Part shown: positions 26,944 through 35,350 of the stretch, piece by piece
Layout of the letters: every line of letters begins with the position of its first letter
Numbering within the stretch: the first letter of the stretch is position 1
Assembly: GCA_947259915.1 (NCBI GenBank)
Contig: CAMYOC010000014.1
Span: forward strand, 16,750-80,749
Length of the DNA stretch: 64,000 bases
Direction of reading: 5' to 3'
Source of the DNA: an uncultured Gammaproteobacteria bacterium
Lineage (GTDB): Bacteria; Pseudomonadota; Gammaproteobacteria; Steroidobacterales; XN24
The notes under the pieces: generated by a model
Databases searched by the model: none
The model's input: the letters and a program-made list of their open reading frames with translations, nothing else
What the model was told of the DNA's origin: nothing
Translations under genes and position numbers: made by a program

Positions 26944-28100
26944 AGTATCTGCCGCTGGTGCTCAGCAGTCTGTCACGCAAGAAATTGCGCACGCTGTTCA
27001 CGTTGCTGTCAATATTCATCGCGTTCCTCCTCTTTGGCTATCTCGCTGCCATCAAGGCGGCGTTCACCAGCGGCGTGGAGGTGGCTGGCGTCGATCGGCT
27101 GATCATGACCGACAAGATCACCATCATTAACCTGCTGCCCTACGCCTACAAGAACCGCATCCTCGCGACCGAAGGCGTGGATGCCGCTGTCCAGTCGACC
27201 TGGTTCGGCGGCTACTATCAGCAGCCACGCAACACCTTCGCGCAGTTCCCGGTCGTCGCCGAGGAATATCTGGAGATCTATCCGGAGATCGTCCTGCCGG
27301 ACGAGCAACGTCGCGCATGGCTGGAGGATCGCGGTAGCGCCATCATCGGCCGGGCGCTGGCCACCCGTTTCGATTGGCAGGTCGGTGATCGGGTGCCGAT
27401 CCTGTCGCCGCTGTGGAGGAACAAGGACGGCAAGAACATCTGGGAGTTCGACATCGCGGGTATCTTCGACGCCGGCAAGGAGGGCTTCGATACCAGCGGC
27501 ATGCTGTTCCACCACGAGTTCTTCCGTCAGGGTCGCGCCTTCGGTGAGGGTCTCGTGGGCTGGTACATCATCCGCGTCACGGATCCGGACCAGTCGGAGG
27601 ACGTTGCGCGCCGGCTGGACGGACAGTTCGCAAACTCGAGCAACGAGACGCGGACCGTGCCGGAGAAAGCCTTCATGCAAGGGTTTCTCAACCAGATTGG
27701 CAACATCGGCGCCATCTTCAGTGCGATCATCGGCGTGGTCGTGTTTACGCTGCTGCTGATCACCGGCAACACCGTCGCTCAGTCGGTCCGTGAACGAACG
27801 AGCGAACTGGCGGTGATGAGTATCCTCGGCTTCTCACGGCTCAGGCTGCTGAGTCTGGTATTCATCGAATCGTTCTTCCTGGCGATCGTCGGCGGCGGTC
27901 TGGGTCTGCTGGTGGCGCAGCTGCTGGTCGAAAGCGGCGGTGACCCGACCAACGGCTTCCTGCCCGCGTTCTTCATACCGGGCGAAGCGTTGTGGGCGGG
28001 TGTATTCCTGGTGCTGGGGGTCGGGCTGATCTCAGGTGCATTTCCTGCCAGCCGGGCGCTCAGGATGCAGCATGTAGACGCGCTGCGGCGGGCGGCCTGA
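26940..28100 (+). CDS. FtsX/MacB-type ABC permease 1
   Basis: 386 residues: N-terminal helix (~16-38), a ~200-residue periplasmic MacB-like core, and three C-terminal helices containing the typical ERTSELAVMSILGFSR coupling stretch. The ATG overlaps the ATPase stop and the stop overlaps the next ATG (TGATG). With the second permease it forms a heterodimeric membrane part. The substrate is unknown; related systems export glycolipids, lipoproteins or peptides. Confidence 0.93.
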   Translation: MKYLPLVLSSLSRKKLRTLFTLLSIFIAFLLFGYLAAIKAAFTSGVEVAGVDRLIMTDKITIINLLPYAYKNRILATEGVDAAVQSTWFGGYYQQPRNTFAQFPVVAEEYLEIYPEIVLPDEQRRAWLEDRGSAIIGRALATRFDWQVGDRVPILSPLWRNKDGKNIWEFDIAGIFDAGKEGFDTSGMLFHHEFFRQGRAFGEGLVGWYIIRVTDPDQSEDVARRLDGQFANSSNETRTVPEKAFMQGFLNQIGNIGAIFSAIIGVVVFTLLLITGNTVAQSVRERTSELAVMSILGFSRLRLLSLVFIESFFLAIVGGGLGLLVAQLLVESGGDPTNGFLPAFFIPGEALWAGVFLVLGVGLISGAFPASRALRMQHVDALRRAA

Positions 28101-29293
28101 TGAACTTCACCTGGTTCAGTCAGGTAGCGGCCGTCACTGGCGTCAGCCTGCGCGAGCTACCATCCCGCTGGGTCTCGTCTGCGGTGGCCGTGTTCGGCAT
28201 TGCCGGCGTCGTGATGGTCATGGTCGGCATCCTGTCCATGGCCGCGGGTTTCCGTGCCGCACTCAGCGAGACCTCCGATCCGCGTGTGGCCATGGTGTTG
28301 CGCGCATCGTCCACATCGGAACTCGACAGCGGCTTCTCCCGCGAAGATACCCTGGTGATCGCCGAGTCCGAGCTAATCGCTCGCGGAGAGGACGGCTCCC
28401 TGATCTCCTCCGAGCTCTATGTCGTTGTAGACGTGGCCCGTAAGTCCACGGGTACGTCCTCCAACGTGCCGCTGCGCGGCGTCAAGCCTGTGGCCATGGA
28501 CGTGCGCGGCAACGTGCGTATCGCCGAAGGACGGATGTTCTCACCCGGACTCAACGAGATCGTCGTCGGAAGCGGCGCGCGTAATCTGTTCGCTGGTCTG
28601 GACGTGGGTTCCACCGTGACCTGGGGCACAAACACCTGGACCGTGGTTGGCATCATTGAAGCCGGCGGTGGCGTACCCGAATCGGAGATCTGGGCCGATC
28701 TGCATTCCCTGCAGTCCGCCTATCGCCGCGGCAGCTCGGTGCAGACGGTGCGTGCCCGCCTCGCCTCCGAGGACGACTTTCAGAGTTTCAAGGACAGTCT
28801 GACCGGCGACCCCCGGCTCAACGTCAGCGTGATACGCGAACGCGACTTCTATGCGGATCAGTCACGGCTGATCAACGGCCTGATCACCGGCGTCGGTTAC
28901 TTCGTCGCGGTGCTGATGGGCCTCGGCGCTATCTTCGGTGCCGTCAATACCATGTACACGGCCGTCGCCAGCCGGATGCGGGAAATCGCGACCTGGCGTG
29001 CCCTGGGTTTCAAGTCCAGTGCCGTCTTCATATCCGTCATGACCGAGGCGCTGACATTGGGTCTGATCGGCGGTCTGGTCGGCGCACTGATTGCCTATGT
29101 TGTGTTCAACGGCTTCCAGGTCGCCACCATGAACTGGACCAGTTTCAGCCAGCTCACGTTCGCCTTTGCCGTGACTCCAGGACTGATCAAGTCCGGGGTG
29201 CTCTACGCGTTGCTGATGGGGCTGATCGGCGGGCTTCTGCCCGGGCTTCGGGCTGCCAGGCTGCCGATCACGGTGGCGCTGCGGGAGCTATGA
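28100..29293 (+). CDS. FtsX/MacB-type ABC permease 2
   Basis: 397 residues, same topology as the preceding permease: N-terminal helix (~25-50), periplasmic core and three C-terminal helices. The coupling motif reads SRMREIATWRALGFKSSAV and the end reads GLLPGLRAARLPITVALREL. I chose the ATG at 28100, which overlaps the previous stop by one base; an open frame to 27992 lies inside permease 1. It is the last intact gene of the island before the mobile-element scars. Confidence 0.93.
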   Translation: MNFTWFSQVAAVTGVSLRELPSRWVSSAVAVFGIAGVVMVMVGILSMAAGFRAALSETSDPRVAMVLRASSTSELDSGFSREDTLVIAESELIARGEDGSLISSELYVVVDVARKSTGTSSNVPLRGVKPVAMDVRGNVRIAEGRMFSPGLNEIVVGSGARNLFAGLDVGSTVTWGTNTWTVVGIIEAGGGVPESEIWADLHSLQSAYRRGSSVQTVRARLASEDDFQSFKDSLTGDPRLNVSVIRERDFYADQSRLINGLITGVGYFVAVLMGLGAIFGAVNTMYTAVASRMREIATWRALGFKSSAVFISVMTEALTLGLIGGLVGALIAYVVFNGFQVATMNWTSFSQLTFAFAVTPGLIKSGVLYALLMGLIGGLLPGLRAARLPITVALREL

Positions 29294-29318
29294 GACGGAG
29301 ACGAGAAGAAGGAAAGAA

Positions 29319-29466
29319 GTGGGGCCGAGGTTGCGGAGTCGCAAAAGCTTGAAGGCGATGACCGCCGCAACATCCTGAACCTGATCGCTCTTCTGGCCGT
29401 TCGCTCGCCGCAGATGCGAGAGCACATCCGGAAGATGCAGGAACAGGTGATAAAAAAGATGCTGCC
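29319..29466 (+). pseudogene. DUF4238-like C-terminal fragment
   Basis: A short frame encodes EGDDRRNILNLIALLAVRSP, then QMREHIRKMQEQVIKKM, recalling the conserved helix of DUF4238-type proteins. It has no proper start and runs directly into an unrelated transposase tail in another frame, so it is a relic cut by insertion. Confidence 0.5.
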
Positions 29467-29601
29467 CATATCGCTCGTATCGAAGACCCGGTGGTCATCG
29501 ACAAGATCCTCACCCACGTCGAGCGCCGCGAGGCGGCCGATTTTCTCGGTCTTCTAGCCGGAAAGGCTCAGCCGATGGCGGCACCTCATCCCCGGGGCTG
29601 A
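29458..29601 (+). pseudogene. IS91-type (Y2) transposase C-terminal remnant, right copy
   Basis: The frame reads HIARIEDPVVIDKILTHVERR and then a Pro/Ala-rich end, APHPRG, stop at 29599-29601. The IxDPxVIxKILxHL pattern is the usual C-terminal end of IS91-family transposases. Everything upstream of it is missing, replaced by the DUF4238 relic. Its stop opens the element-end repeat. Confidence 0.7.
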
Positions 29602-29676
29602 CCGTGCCTCCTGGCGCCAGGCGTATTGCCCCTGGCCCAGGGTACTTCCGGCATCCTCTTTATTCGTCTTATACGC
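29599..29676 (+). repeat. Element-end direct repeat, right copy
   Basis: Second copy of the sequence at 23086-23173, in the same orientation: 25 identical bases from the transposase stop onward, an internal 8-10 base deletion, then a diverged but alignable block ending tcgtcttatacgc. Together the copies bracket the sensor/TIR/ABC island. Confidence 0.7.
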
Positions 29677-29929
29677 CGGCTCTGCTGGATTTCGGACTTC
29701 TCTGCCGGACGGATGCGGCGCTTCAAAGCACCGCGGCGCGCACGGCGCCTGGCATTCGCTGGCCCAGGGATACGTGCTCTTGCGTTCCCCGGAGCGGGCC
29801 GGGTGGTCGACTGGAATCATGGCGCAGCACGGCCCGCTCAACTATATGAGTTTAGAGGCCGAAAAAACGCCGGGGCCATGGAATGCAGCACGCCGTAGCC
29901 CCGCTGCAGGCGACGCCAGGGTTCAGACC
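29677..29929. other. Non-coding stretch before the antiporter operon
   Basis: About 250 bases between the element-end repeat and the first antiporter gene. The frame of the antiporter gene is open back to 29774, but these residues do not resemble the family. The operon promoter should lie here; I cannot point to its boxes. Confidence 0.5.
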
Positions 29930-30481
29930 ATGACGGCAACCAGAACTACCGCCGGGCCGGCGTCCCACGGTGCGCGCGGCTCTCGTCCGCGCATGCCGCA
30001 TGCACTGGCCGCCGGTGTGACGATCTTCGCCTTCTGGCTGGTGATTTCGGCATCGCTCGAGCCCGGGGACTTGCTGCTCGGTGTGGTGCTTTCGGCGGTG
30101 CTGGGCGTCTGGTCGGTGCAGTTCCTGTGGGCCGGCGCGGCGCCCAGGGTATCGCTGCGCCAGCTGTTCGCCCTGCTGCGCTACCTGGCGGGCTTCAGTG
30201 TCACGGTGTTCCGGTCGGCGGTGCATGTCGCGCGCGTGGTCGTGGATCCGCGCCTGCCGATCAGCCCGCGGCTGATCACATGTCGCACCGGACTGCGGCG
30301 CGAGATCTCGCGCATCGCGTTCGCCCAGTCGGTCTCGCTGACGCCGGGGACGCTGACGGTCGACATGGACGGCGGCACCTTCCTGGTGCATTGCCTGGAC
30401 GAGCAATCGGCCGCGCGCATTCTCAGCGGGGAACTGGAACGGCAGCTCGCGCGAGTGTTCGACGGGGAGGACGACACGTGA
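29930..30481 (+). CDS. mnhE: Na+/H+ antiporter subunit E (MrpE/MnhE)
   Basis: 183 residues with two or three N-terminal helices (FAFWLVISASLEPGDLLLGV) and a soluble C-terminal part carrying the family pattern DPRLPISPRLITCRTGLRRE and SLTPGTLTVDMDGGTFLVHCLD. It is the first gene of a ten-gene operon. I chose the ATG at 29930 because upstream residues look random. Its stop overlaps the subunit F GTG (GTGA). MrpE is an accessory membrane subunit of Mrp-type cation/proton antiporters. Confidence 0.9.
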   Translation: MTATRTTAGPASHGARGSRPRMPHALAAGVTIFAFWLVISASLEPGDLLLGVVLSAVLGVWSVQFLWAGAAPRVSLRQLFALLRYLAGFSVTVFRSAVHVARVVVDPRLPISPRLITCRTGLRREISRIAFAQSVSLTPGTLTVDMDGGTFLVHCLDEQSAARILSGELERQLARVFDGEDDT

Positions 30482-30756
30482 ACGCCTTCTTCTGGGGACT
30501 CGCCTCCTTCCTGCTCATCAATGCATTTGCCTGCCTGTGGCGGGCCTTCGTCGGACCTACGGTCGTGGACCGGATCCTGGCGACGAACGTGGTCTGCACC
30601 AAGGCCCTGCTTGTGCTCGTGCTGCTCGGCCTGGCGTTCGGGCGCGGGCTGCTGCTCGATGTCGCGCTGGTGTACGGCTTGCTCAATTTCGGCATCACGA
30701 TCGCAGCGACCCGGCTTCTGGAGACCGGACGGCTGAAGGGGAGCTGGCAACGATGA
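30478..30756 (+). CDS. mnhF: Na+/H+ antiporter subunit F (MrpF/MnhF)
   Basis: 92 residues with three helices and the MrpF signature GPTVVDRILATNVVCTKALL. It starts with GTG, overlapping the subunit E stop, and its stop overlaps the subunit G ATG by four bases. A small structural subunit of the Mrp complex. Confidence 0.92.
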   Translation: MNAFFWGLASFLLINAFACLWRAFVGPTVVDRILATNVVCTKALLVLVLLGLAFGRGLLLDVALVYGLLNFGITIAATRLLETGRLKGSWQR

Positions 30757-31076
30757 CAGGCATGCTCCTCCACGCCCTGACGATCGCGCTCGCCGTCACC
30801 GGCGCGCTGTTCTTTCTCGCGGGGACGCTCGGCCTGCTGCGCTTGCCTGATTTCTACTCGAGGGTCCACGCGGCGACCAAGTGCGACACGGTCGGCGCGG
30901 GCGCGATCCTCTTGGCACTGGCGATCCACGTCGCGCCGCATCCGGAGGCGCTGAAGATCCTCGTCCTCCTGCTGCTGGTGCTGCTCTCGAGCCCGACCTC
31001 AGGCCATGCGCTGGCGCGCGCGGCTCACCACACCGGCCTCGAGCCCTGGCGCCGGCCCGGGGAGCGCGCCAGGTGA
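30753..31076 (+). CDS. mnhG: Na+/H+ antiporter subunit G (MrpG/MnhG)
   Basis: 107 residues with three helices and the family block LGLLRLPDFYSRVHAATKCDTVG. The end, HALARAAHHTGLEPW, is also usual. It overlaps the next gene by four bases (GTGA). Confidence 0.93.
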   Translation: MTGMLLHALTIALAVTGALFFLAGTLGLLRLPDFYSRVHAATKCDTVGAGAILLALAIHVAPHPEALKILVLLLLVLLSSPTSGHALARAAHHTGLEPWRRPGERAR

Positions 31077-31315
31077 GCCAGGCATTCGATCTCGTGATGC
31101 TCGCCCTCCTGATCGCCATGGCGCTAGCGGTGGCGCGCAGCAAGGACCTGCTCGCAGCGGCCATCATCTTCTCCGGCTACAGCCTGGTCATGTGCCTGCT
31201 CTGGCAGCATCGTGGCGCGCCGGACGTCGCGATGACCGAAGCGGCGATCGGGGCGGGCGTCACGACGATCCTGGTGCTGCTCGCGATCGGCCGCACCCGG
31301 AGGCGCGAGAAATGA
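31073..31315 (+). CDS. MbhD/DUF4040-type small subunit (detached MrpA C-terminal module)
   Basis: 80 residues forming two to three helices: ARSKDLLAAAIIFSGYSLVMCLLW, then GAPDVAMTEAAIGAGV. The latter motif is the DUF4040/MbhD module that in classical Mrp operons is fused to the C-terminus of MrpA. Here it is a stand-alone gene with a GTG start overlapping mnhG. This resembles the split arrangement of Mbh-type and archaeal complexes. Confidence 0.88.
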   Translation: MSQAFDLVMLALLIAMALAVARSKDLLAAAIIFSGYSLVMCLLWQHRGAPDVAMTEAAIGAGVTTILVLLAIGRTRRREK

Positions 31316-32031
31316 AGAAACCGCTCGTTGCGGTCACGCTGGCTGCGGCCGCTGTGCCGATGCTGATCGGGGTCGCCGCCCTGCCGCGGCCGGGGGACCC
31401 TACCGCGCCGGCCCACACTCACGTCGCCGCGCACTATATCGAGGCGGGCGCCCGCGAGACCGGCGCCGACAACCGGGTCACCGCAGTGTTGCTGAATTAC
31501 CGCGCCTTCGACACCTTCGGCGAGGTGCTGGTCATCTTCGCCGCGCTGGCCGCCGTCATCGCGGTCCGGTCGCCGGCGACGCCGGGCGGCCGGGCGGACG
31601 ATATGCCCGGCCCCGGACCGGGCCTTCCGATCAGCCCGGTCGTCGCCTTCATCATCCGGCTCACGGCGCCGTTCATCGCGCTGTTCGGCGCCTTTGTCAT
31701 TTTCAGGGGACACGTCTCGCCCGGCGGAGGTTTCCAGGGTGGCGTGATCCTCGGCGCGCTGCTGGTGCTGCTCAGCCTCGTGCTCGGCCGGGGCGCGGAA
31801 CGGCCGCTACTGGCCGTGCCGCTCGCCCGCTGGTTGCAGGCCGCCGCGCCACTCGCGTTCACGGGCGTCGGCCTGCTGGGCCTGGCGTTGACCGGCGCGC
31901 TGCTGGGTTATCCGGCGGAACCGGAACGGCATGCCTTGCGGGAACTGATGATGATCACGCTGGACGTGGGCATCGGCATAGGCGGCGCGATGATCATCCT
32001 CGGCCTGTTCCTCGAGATGCGGGGCGACTGA
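31312..32031 (+). CDS. mnhB: MnhB/MrpB-type subunit (with MbhE-like N-terminus)
   Basis: 239 residues. The N-terminal part (~1-80: ETGADNRVTAVLLNYRAFDTFGEVLVIFAALAAV) matches the MbhE-like module, and the C-terminal part (~100-239: IFRGHVSPGGGFQGGVILGALL) is the MnhB core. So two modules that are separate or fused to MrpA elsewhere are joined here. The ATG overlaps the previous stop. Membrane subunit of the antiporter. Confidence 0.9.
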   Translation: MKKPLVAVTLAAAAVPMLIGVAALPRPGDPTAPAHTHVAAHYIEAGARETGADNRVTAVLLNYRAFDTFGEVLVIFAALAAVIAVRSPATPGGRADDMPGPGPGLPISPVVAFIIRLTAPFIALFGAFVIFRGHVSPGGGFQGGVILGALLVLLSLVLGRGAERPLLAVPLARWLQAAAPLAFTGVGLLGLALTGALLGYPAEPERHALRELMMITLDVGIGIGGAMIILGLFLEMRGD

Positions 32032-32032
32032 C

Positions 32033-32383
32033 ATGGACGACTTGTGGGGCAACATCGATTACGCCGCCTTCGTGGGGCTGTTCTGCATCGGCCTGTATGT
32101 GGTCGTCGCCAAGCAGAATCTCATCAAGAAGCTGCTCGGCCTCAATATCATGGAGACGGCGGTGTTCGCCTTCATCGTCACCTCGGGCATGGTCGACGGC
32201 GGCACGGCGCCCATCATCGGTCCCGGTGCCACTGGACCGTTCGCGAGCCCGTTGCCGCATGCCCTGATCGTGACCGGGATCGTCGTCGCCGTGAGCATCA
32301 CCGCGCTCGCGCTCAGCCTCATCGTCGAGATTTACCGGCAGTGCGGCACCCTCGAGGCCGACGAACTCAAGGGAGCGGAATGA
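32033..32383 (+). CDS. mnhC: Na+/H+ antiporter subunit C (MrpC/MnhC, NuoK-like)
   Basis: 116 residues with three helices and the NuoK-like stretch GLYVVVAKQNLIKKLLGLNIMETAVFAF followed by the loop GPFASPLPHALIVTGIVV. The stop overlaps the ATG of the first large subunit. Confidence 0.93.
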   Translation: MDDLWGNIDYAAFVGLFCIGLYVVVAKQNLIKKLLGLNIMETAVFAFIVTSGMVDGGTAPIIGPGATGPFASPLPHALIVTGIVVAVSITALALSLIVEIYRQCGTLEADELKGAE

Positions 32384-33858
32384 TGTCGCACTGGCTGCCG
32401 CTGGCAGCGTTCGTACCTTTGGTGGCGGGCGCGCTGACGCCCGCGATGGCGCGCGGGCGGCCGGGCCTGGCGCGCGGCTGGGCGCTGGCTGTCACGGCGT
32501 TCTGCACCTTCGCCACCGCGGCGCTGACCCGGCGCGTGGCCCTGGAGGGGCCGTTCTCGTACGCGATGGGCGCGTGGGCGGCACCTTTGGGGATCGAGTT
32601 GCGCTTCGACGAGTTCAGCGCTGCCAGCCTGTTCATCTGCGTGATCATGCTGCTGGTGCTCGTCTACTCGGGGCCCTATGTGCGCCGCGCACTCCCGGCG
32701 ACGCGCATCGACTGGTACTACAGCCTGCTGCTCATCAACCTCGGCGGCATGATCGGCTTCGTGATCACCGGCGACTTGTTCAACCTTTTCGTGTTCATGG
32801 AGCTCGTCGCCGTGTCCAGCTATGCGCTGGTCGCGGTGGGCGGCGGACGCACCGCCGCGCTGGCCGCGTTCAAGTACCTGGTGGCCGGCGCCGTGTCCTC
32901 GGTGCTCATCCTGTTCTGCATCGGCGTGCTGCATGCGTTGACCGGGAGCCTGAACATGGCGGACGTGGCGCGCCGGCTCGCCACCGTGGAATCGCGGCCG
33001 CCGGTGCTGCTTGCGCTCGCCGGCCTGACGGCGGGCTTCCTGGTCAAGGCGGGCTTGTTCCCGGTGCATGTCTGGCTACCGGACGCCCATGCCATCGCGC
33101 CGAGCCCGATCAACGCCGTTTCGTCCGCGCTGGTGGTCAAGCTCGGCATCATCGGCCTGCTGCGGATCTTCCCGCTGTTCGCGGCGGCTGGCGCCGTGTC
33201 GCTTGCTCCGCTGTTCGAGGCGCTCGCCTGGCTGGGCGCAATCTCCGTCCTCGCGGGTGCATTCTTCGCGCTGTTCCAGGAGGACATTAAGCTGATGCTG
33301 GCCTACTCCACCATCTCCAACATCGGCTACATCGTGCTCGGGCTGGGACTGGCCGGGGAGCTCGCGTTGACCGGCGCGGGGGTCCATATCCTGAATCATG
33401 CGCTGATCAAGGCGACGCTGTTCCTCGCGGCCGGCGCGATGATCCATCAGAGCGGCCATCGCACGCTGCACGATCTGCGCGGCATCGGCCGCGCCATGCC
33501 CTGGACGACGCTTGCGCTGCTCATCGGCGCGCTGTCGATTGTCGGGCTGCCGCCCACCGCGGGTTTCCCGGGCAAGTGGTACATCGCGCTCGGCGCGCTG
33601 GAGTCCGGGCGCCCCGGTTTCGCCGTCGTGGTGCTGGTGGGGGCGCTCATTATCTTCATCTATTTCGCCCGCATGCTGAATGCCTTCTATTTTCGTGCGC
33701 CGAGTCACAAGGAGATGCTGGGCGTGAGCGAGGCGCCGGCGTCCATGCTGGGGCCGGTGCTGCTGCTCGGCGCGTTGTGCGTGCTGGGCGGGCTGCTCAC
33801 GCACTGGCCGGTAGCCCTGATCGCCCCCGCGGTGGGGCGACTGGCCGGGGGAGAGTAA
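32380..33858 (+). CDS. Proton-conducting antiporter subunit D-like 1 (MrpD/ND5 family)
   Basis: 492 residues, about 14 helices. Key charged residues of proton channels are intact: Glu in FVFMELVAVSSY (~140), Lys in FLVKAGLFPVHVWLPDAH (~222) and the broken-helix region further on. It matches MrpD/MnhD in size. Two ATGs stand in tandem at 32380 and 32383; the first overlaps the mnhC stop. First of four ND5/MrpD-like subunits in the operon. Confidence 0.92.
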   Translation: MMSHWLPLAAFVPLVAGALTPAMARGRPGLARGWALAVTAFCTFATAALTRRVALEGPFSYAMGAWAAPLGIELRFDEFSAASLFICVIMLLVLVYSGPYVRRALPATRIDWYYSLLLINLGGMIGFVITGDLFNLFVFMELVAVSSYALVAVGGGRTAALAAFKYLVAGAVSSVLILFCIGVLHALTGSLNMADVARRLATVESRPPVLLALAGLTAGFLVKAGLFPVHVWLPDAHAIAPSPINAVSSALVVKLGIIGLLRIFPLFAAAGAVSLAPLFEALAWLGAISVLAGAFFALFQEDIKLMLAYSTISNIGYIVLGLGLAGELALTGAGVHILNHALIKATLFLAAGAMIHQSGHRTLHDLRGIGRAMPWTTLALLIGALSIVGLPPTAGFPGKWYIALGALESGRPGFAVVVLVGALIIFIYFARMLNAFYFRAPSHKEMLGVSEAPASMLGPVLLLGALCVLGGLLTHWPVALIAPAVGRLAGGE

Positions 33859-33901
33859 AGCCATCGACGTCGTCGACATCAGGATCGTTCTCGCCCCGGC
33901 G

Positions 33902-35338
33902 ATGTCCTTCGCCTGCGCGATCCTGATCTTCGTGCTTGGACGACACGACTTCTGGCGCGCGGCGCTCACCCTCGGCGCCTCGACGGTGAAGCTCGCCATC
34001 GTCCTGTCCATGCTGCCGGGCAGTCTCGCCGGGACCGTCTACGTCTACGAACTGCTCGACTTCCCTCCCGGCATCGGCATCGCCTTCCGCGCGGACGGCC
34101 TGGGGATGTTCTTCGCCCTGGTCTCGTCGACGCTGTGGGTGGTCACGAGCCTCTATGCGATCGGCTACATGAAAGGGAAGCACGCGCGCGTCCGCTTCTT
34201 CGGCTTCTTCGCACTGTGCGTCTCCACCACGGTCGGCATCGCCTTCGCCGAGAACCTGCTTACGCTGTTCCTTTTCTACGAACTCCTGACCGTCTGCACC
34301 TACCCGCTGGTGATCCACGACGAGACGCCGCAGGCGCTCAAGGCGGGCCGTAAGTACCTGGCCTACACCCTGTCGGGCGGCGCGCTGATATTGCTCGGCG
34401 TCGTGCTCGTGCAGCACCTTGCCGGGACCCTCACCCTGTCGACGTCGGGCGTGCTGTCTCCGGCGGCCGGCCGGCCCGCGCTCCTCGCCACATTCCTGGC
34501 GCTGGTCGCAGGCTTCGGCGTCAAGGCCGCCATCATGCCGCTGCACGGCTGGCTGCCCACGGCCATGGTCGCGCCGACGCCGGTCAGCGCGTTGCTGCAT
34601 GCCGTGGCGGTCGTGAAGGCCGGGGTGTTCGGGCTGCTGCGGGTGATCTACAACATTTTCGGCGTGGACCTTCTTGGCCTGCTGGATTACACGGGCTGGC
34701 TGGCGCTGTTCGCCAGCTTCACCATCATCGCCGGCTCGGTGCTCGCCCTGGCCCAGTCGAACCTCAAGCTCAGGCTGGCCTACTCCACCGTCAGCCAGCT
34801 GTCCTACATCGTGCTCGCGGCCTCGCTGCTCACGCCGCTGGCGGCGATCGCCGCGATCGCCCACATCGCCAACCAGGCGTTCGCGAAGATCACGATGTTC
34901 TTCGTCGCCGGCGCCATCGAGCGCACAACGGGCCGGACGCACATCTTTGAGCTGGCGGGCATCGGTCGCGTGATGCCCTGGACCATGGGAGCGTTTACGA
35001 TCGCGGCACTGAGTTTTATCGGCATTCCGCTGTTCGCGGGGTTCGTCACCAAGTGGTTCCTCTCGCTCGGCGCATTGCAGGCCGGCGCATGGTGGTTCGT
35101 GCTCCTGATGGTCATAAGCTCGCTGCTGAACGCGGCTTACTGGCTTCCGATCCTGTATCTCGCCTGGTTCCGAGAGCCGCGCGGCCTGCCGCGCGGGGTC
35201 CACGAGGCCGCGGCCCTGCTACTGGTGCCCACGCTCATCAGCGCGGCCTACGTCCTTTTGCTCGGCATCACGTCGCGCATCCCGGGCATGCCGTTCTCGC
35301 TCGCACAGGCGGCGGTCCGATTCGTGACCGGGATCTAG
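33902..35338 (+). CDS. Proton-conducting antiporter subunit D-like 2
   Basis: 478 residues from the ATG at 33902, with the proton-path Glu in LFLFYELLTVCTYPL (~124) and Lys in GFGVKAAIMPLHGWLPTA (~207). The frame is open further upstream, reading IDVVDIRIVLAPA from an ATC at 33863. This looks like a natural N-terminus, but no ATG, GTG or TTG is present there, so either a rare start is used or the protein begins at 33902. It overlaps nothing and lies 43 bases after the first D-like gene. Confidence 0.88.
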   Translation: MSFACAILIFVLGRHDFWRAALTLGASTVKLAIVLSMLPGSLAGTVYVYELLDFPPGIGIAFRADGLGMFFALVSSTLWVVTSLYAIGYMKGKHARVRFFGFFALCVSTTVGIAFAENLLTLFLFYELLTVCTYPLVIHDETPQALKAGRKYLAYTLSGGALILLGVVLVQHLAGTLTLSTSGVLSPAAGRPALLATFLALVAGFGVKAAIMPLHGWLPTAMVAPTPVSALLHAVAVVKAGVFGLLRVIYNIFGVDLLGLLDYTGWLALFASFTIIAGSVLALAQSNLKLRLAYSTVSQLSYIVLAASLLTPLAAIAAIAHIANQAFAKITMFFVAGAIERTTGRTHIFELAGIGRVMPWTMGAFTIAALSFIGIPLFAGFVTKWFLSLGALQAGAWWFVLLMVISSLLNAAYWLPILYLAWFREPRGLPRGVHEAAALLLVPTLISAAYVLLLGITSRIPGMPFSLAQAAVRFVTGI

Positions 35339-35350
35339 GAGGGTGACGAG

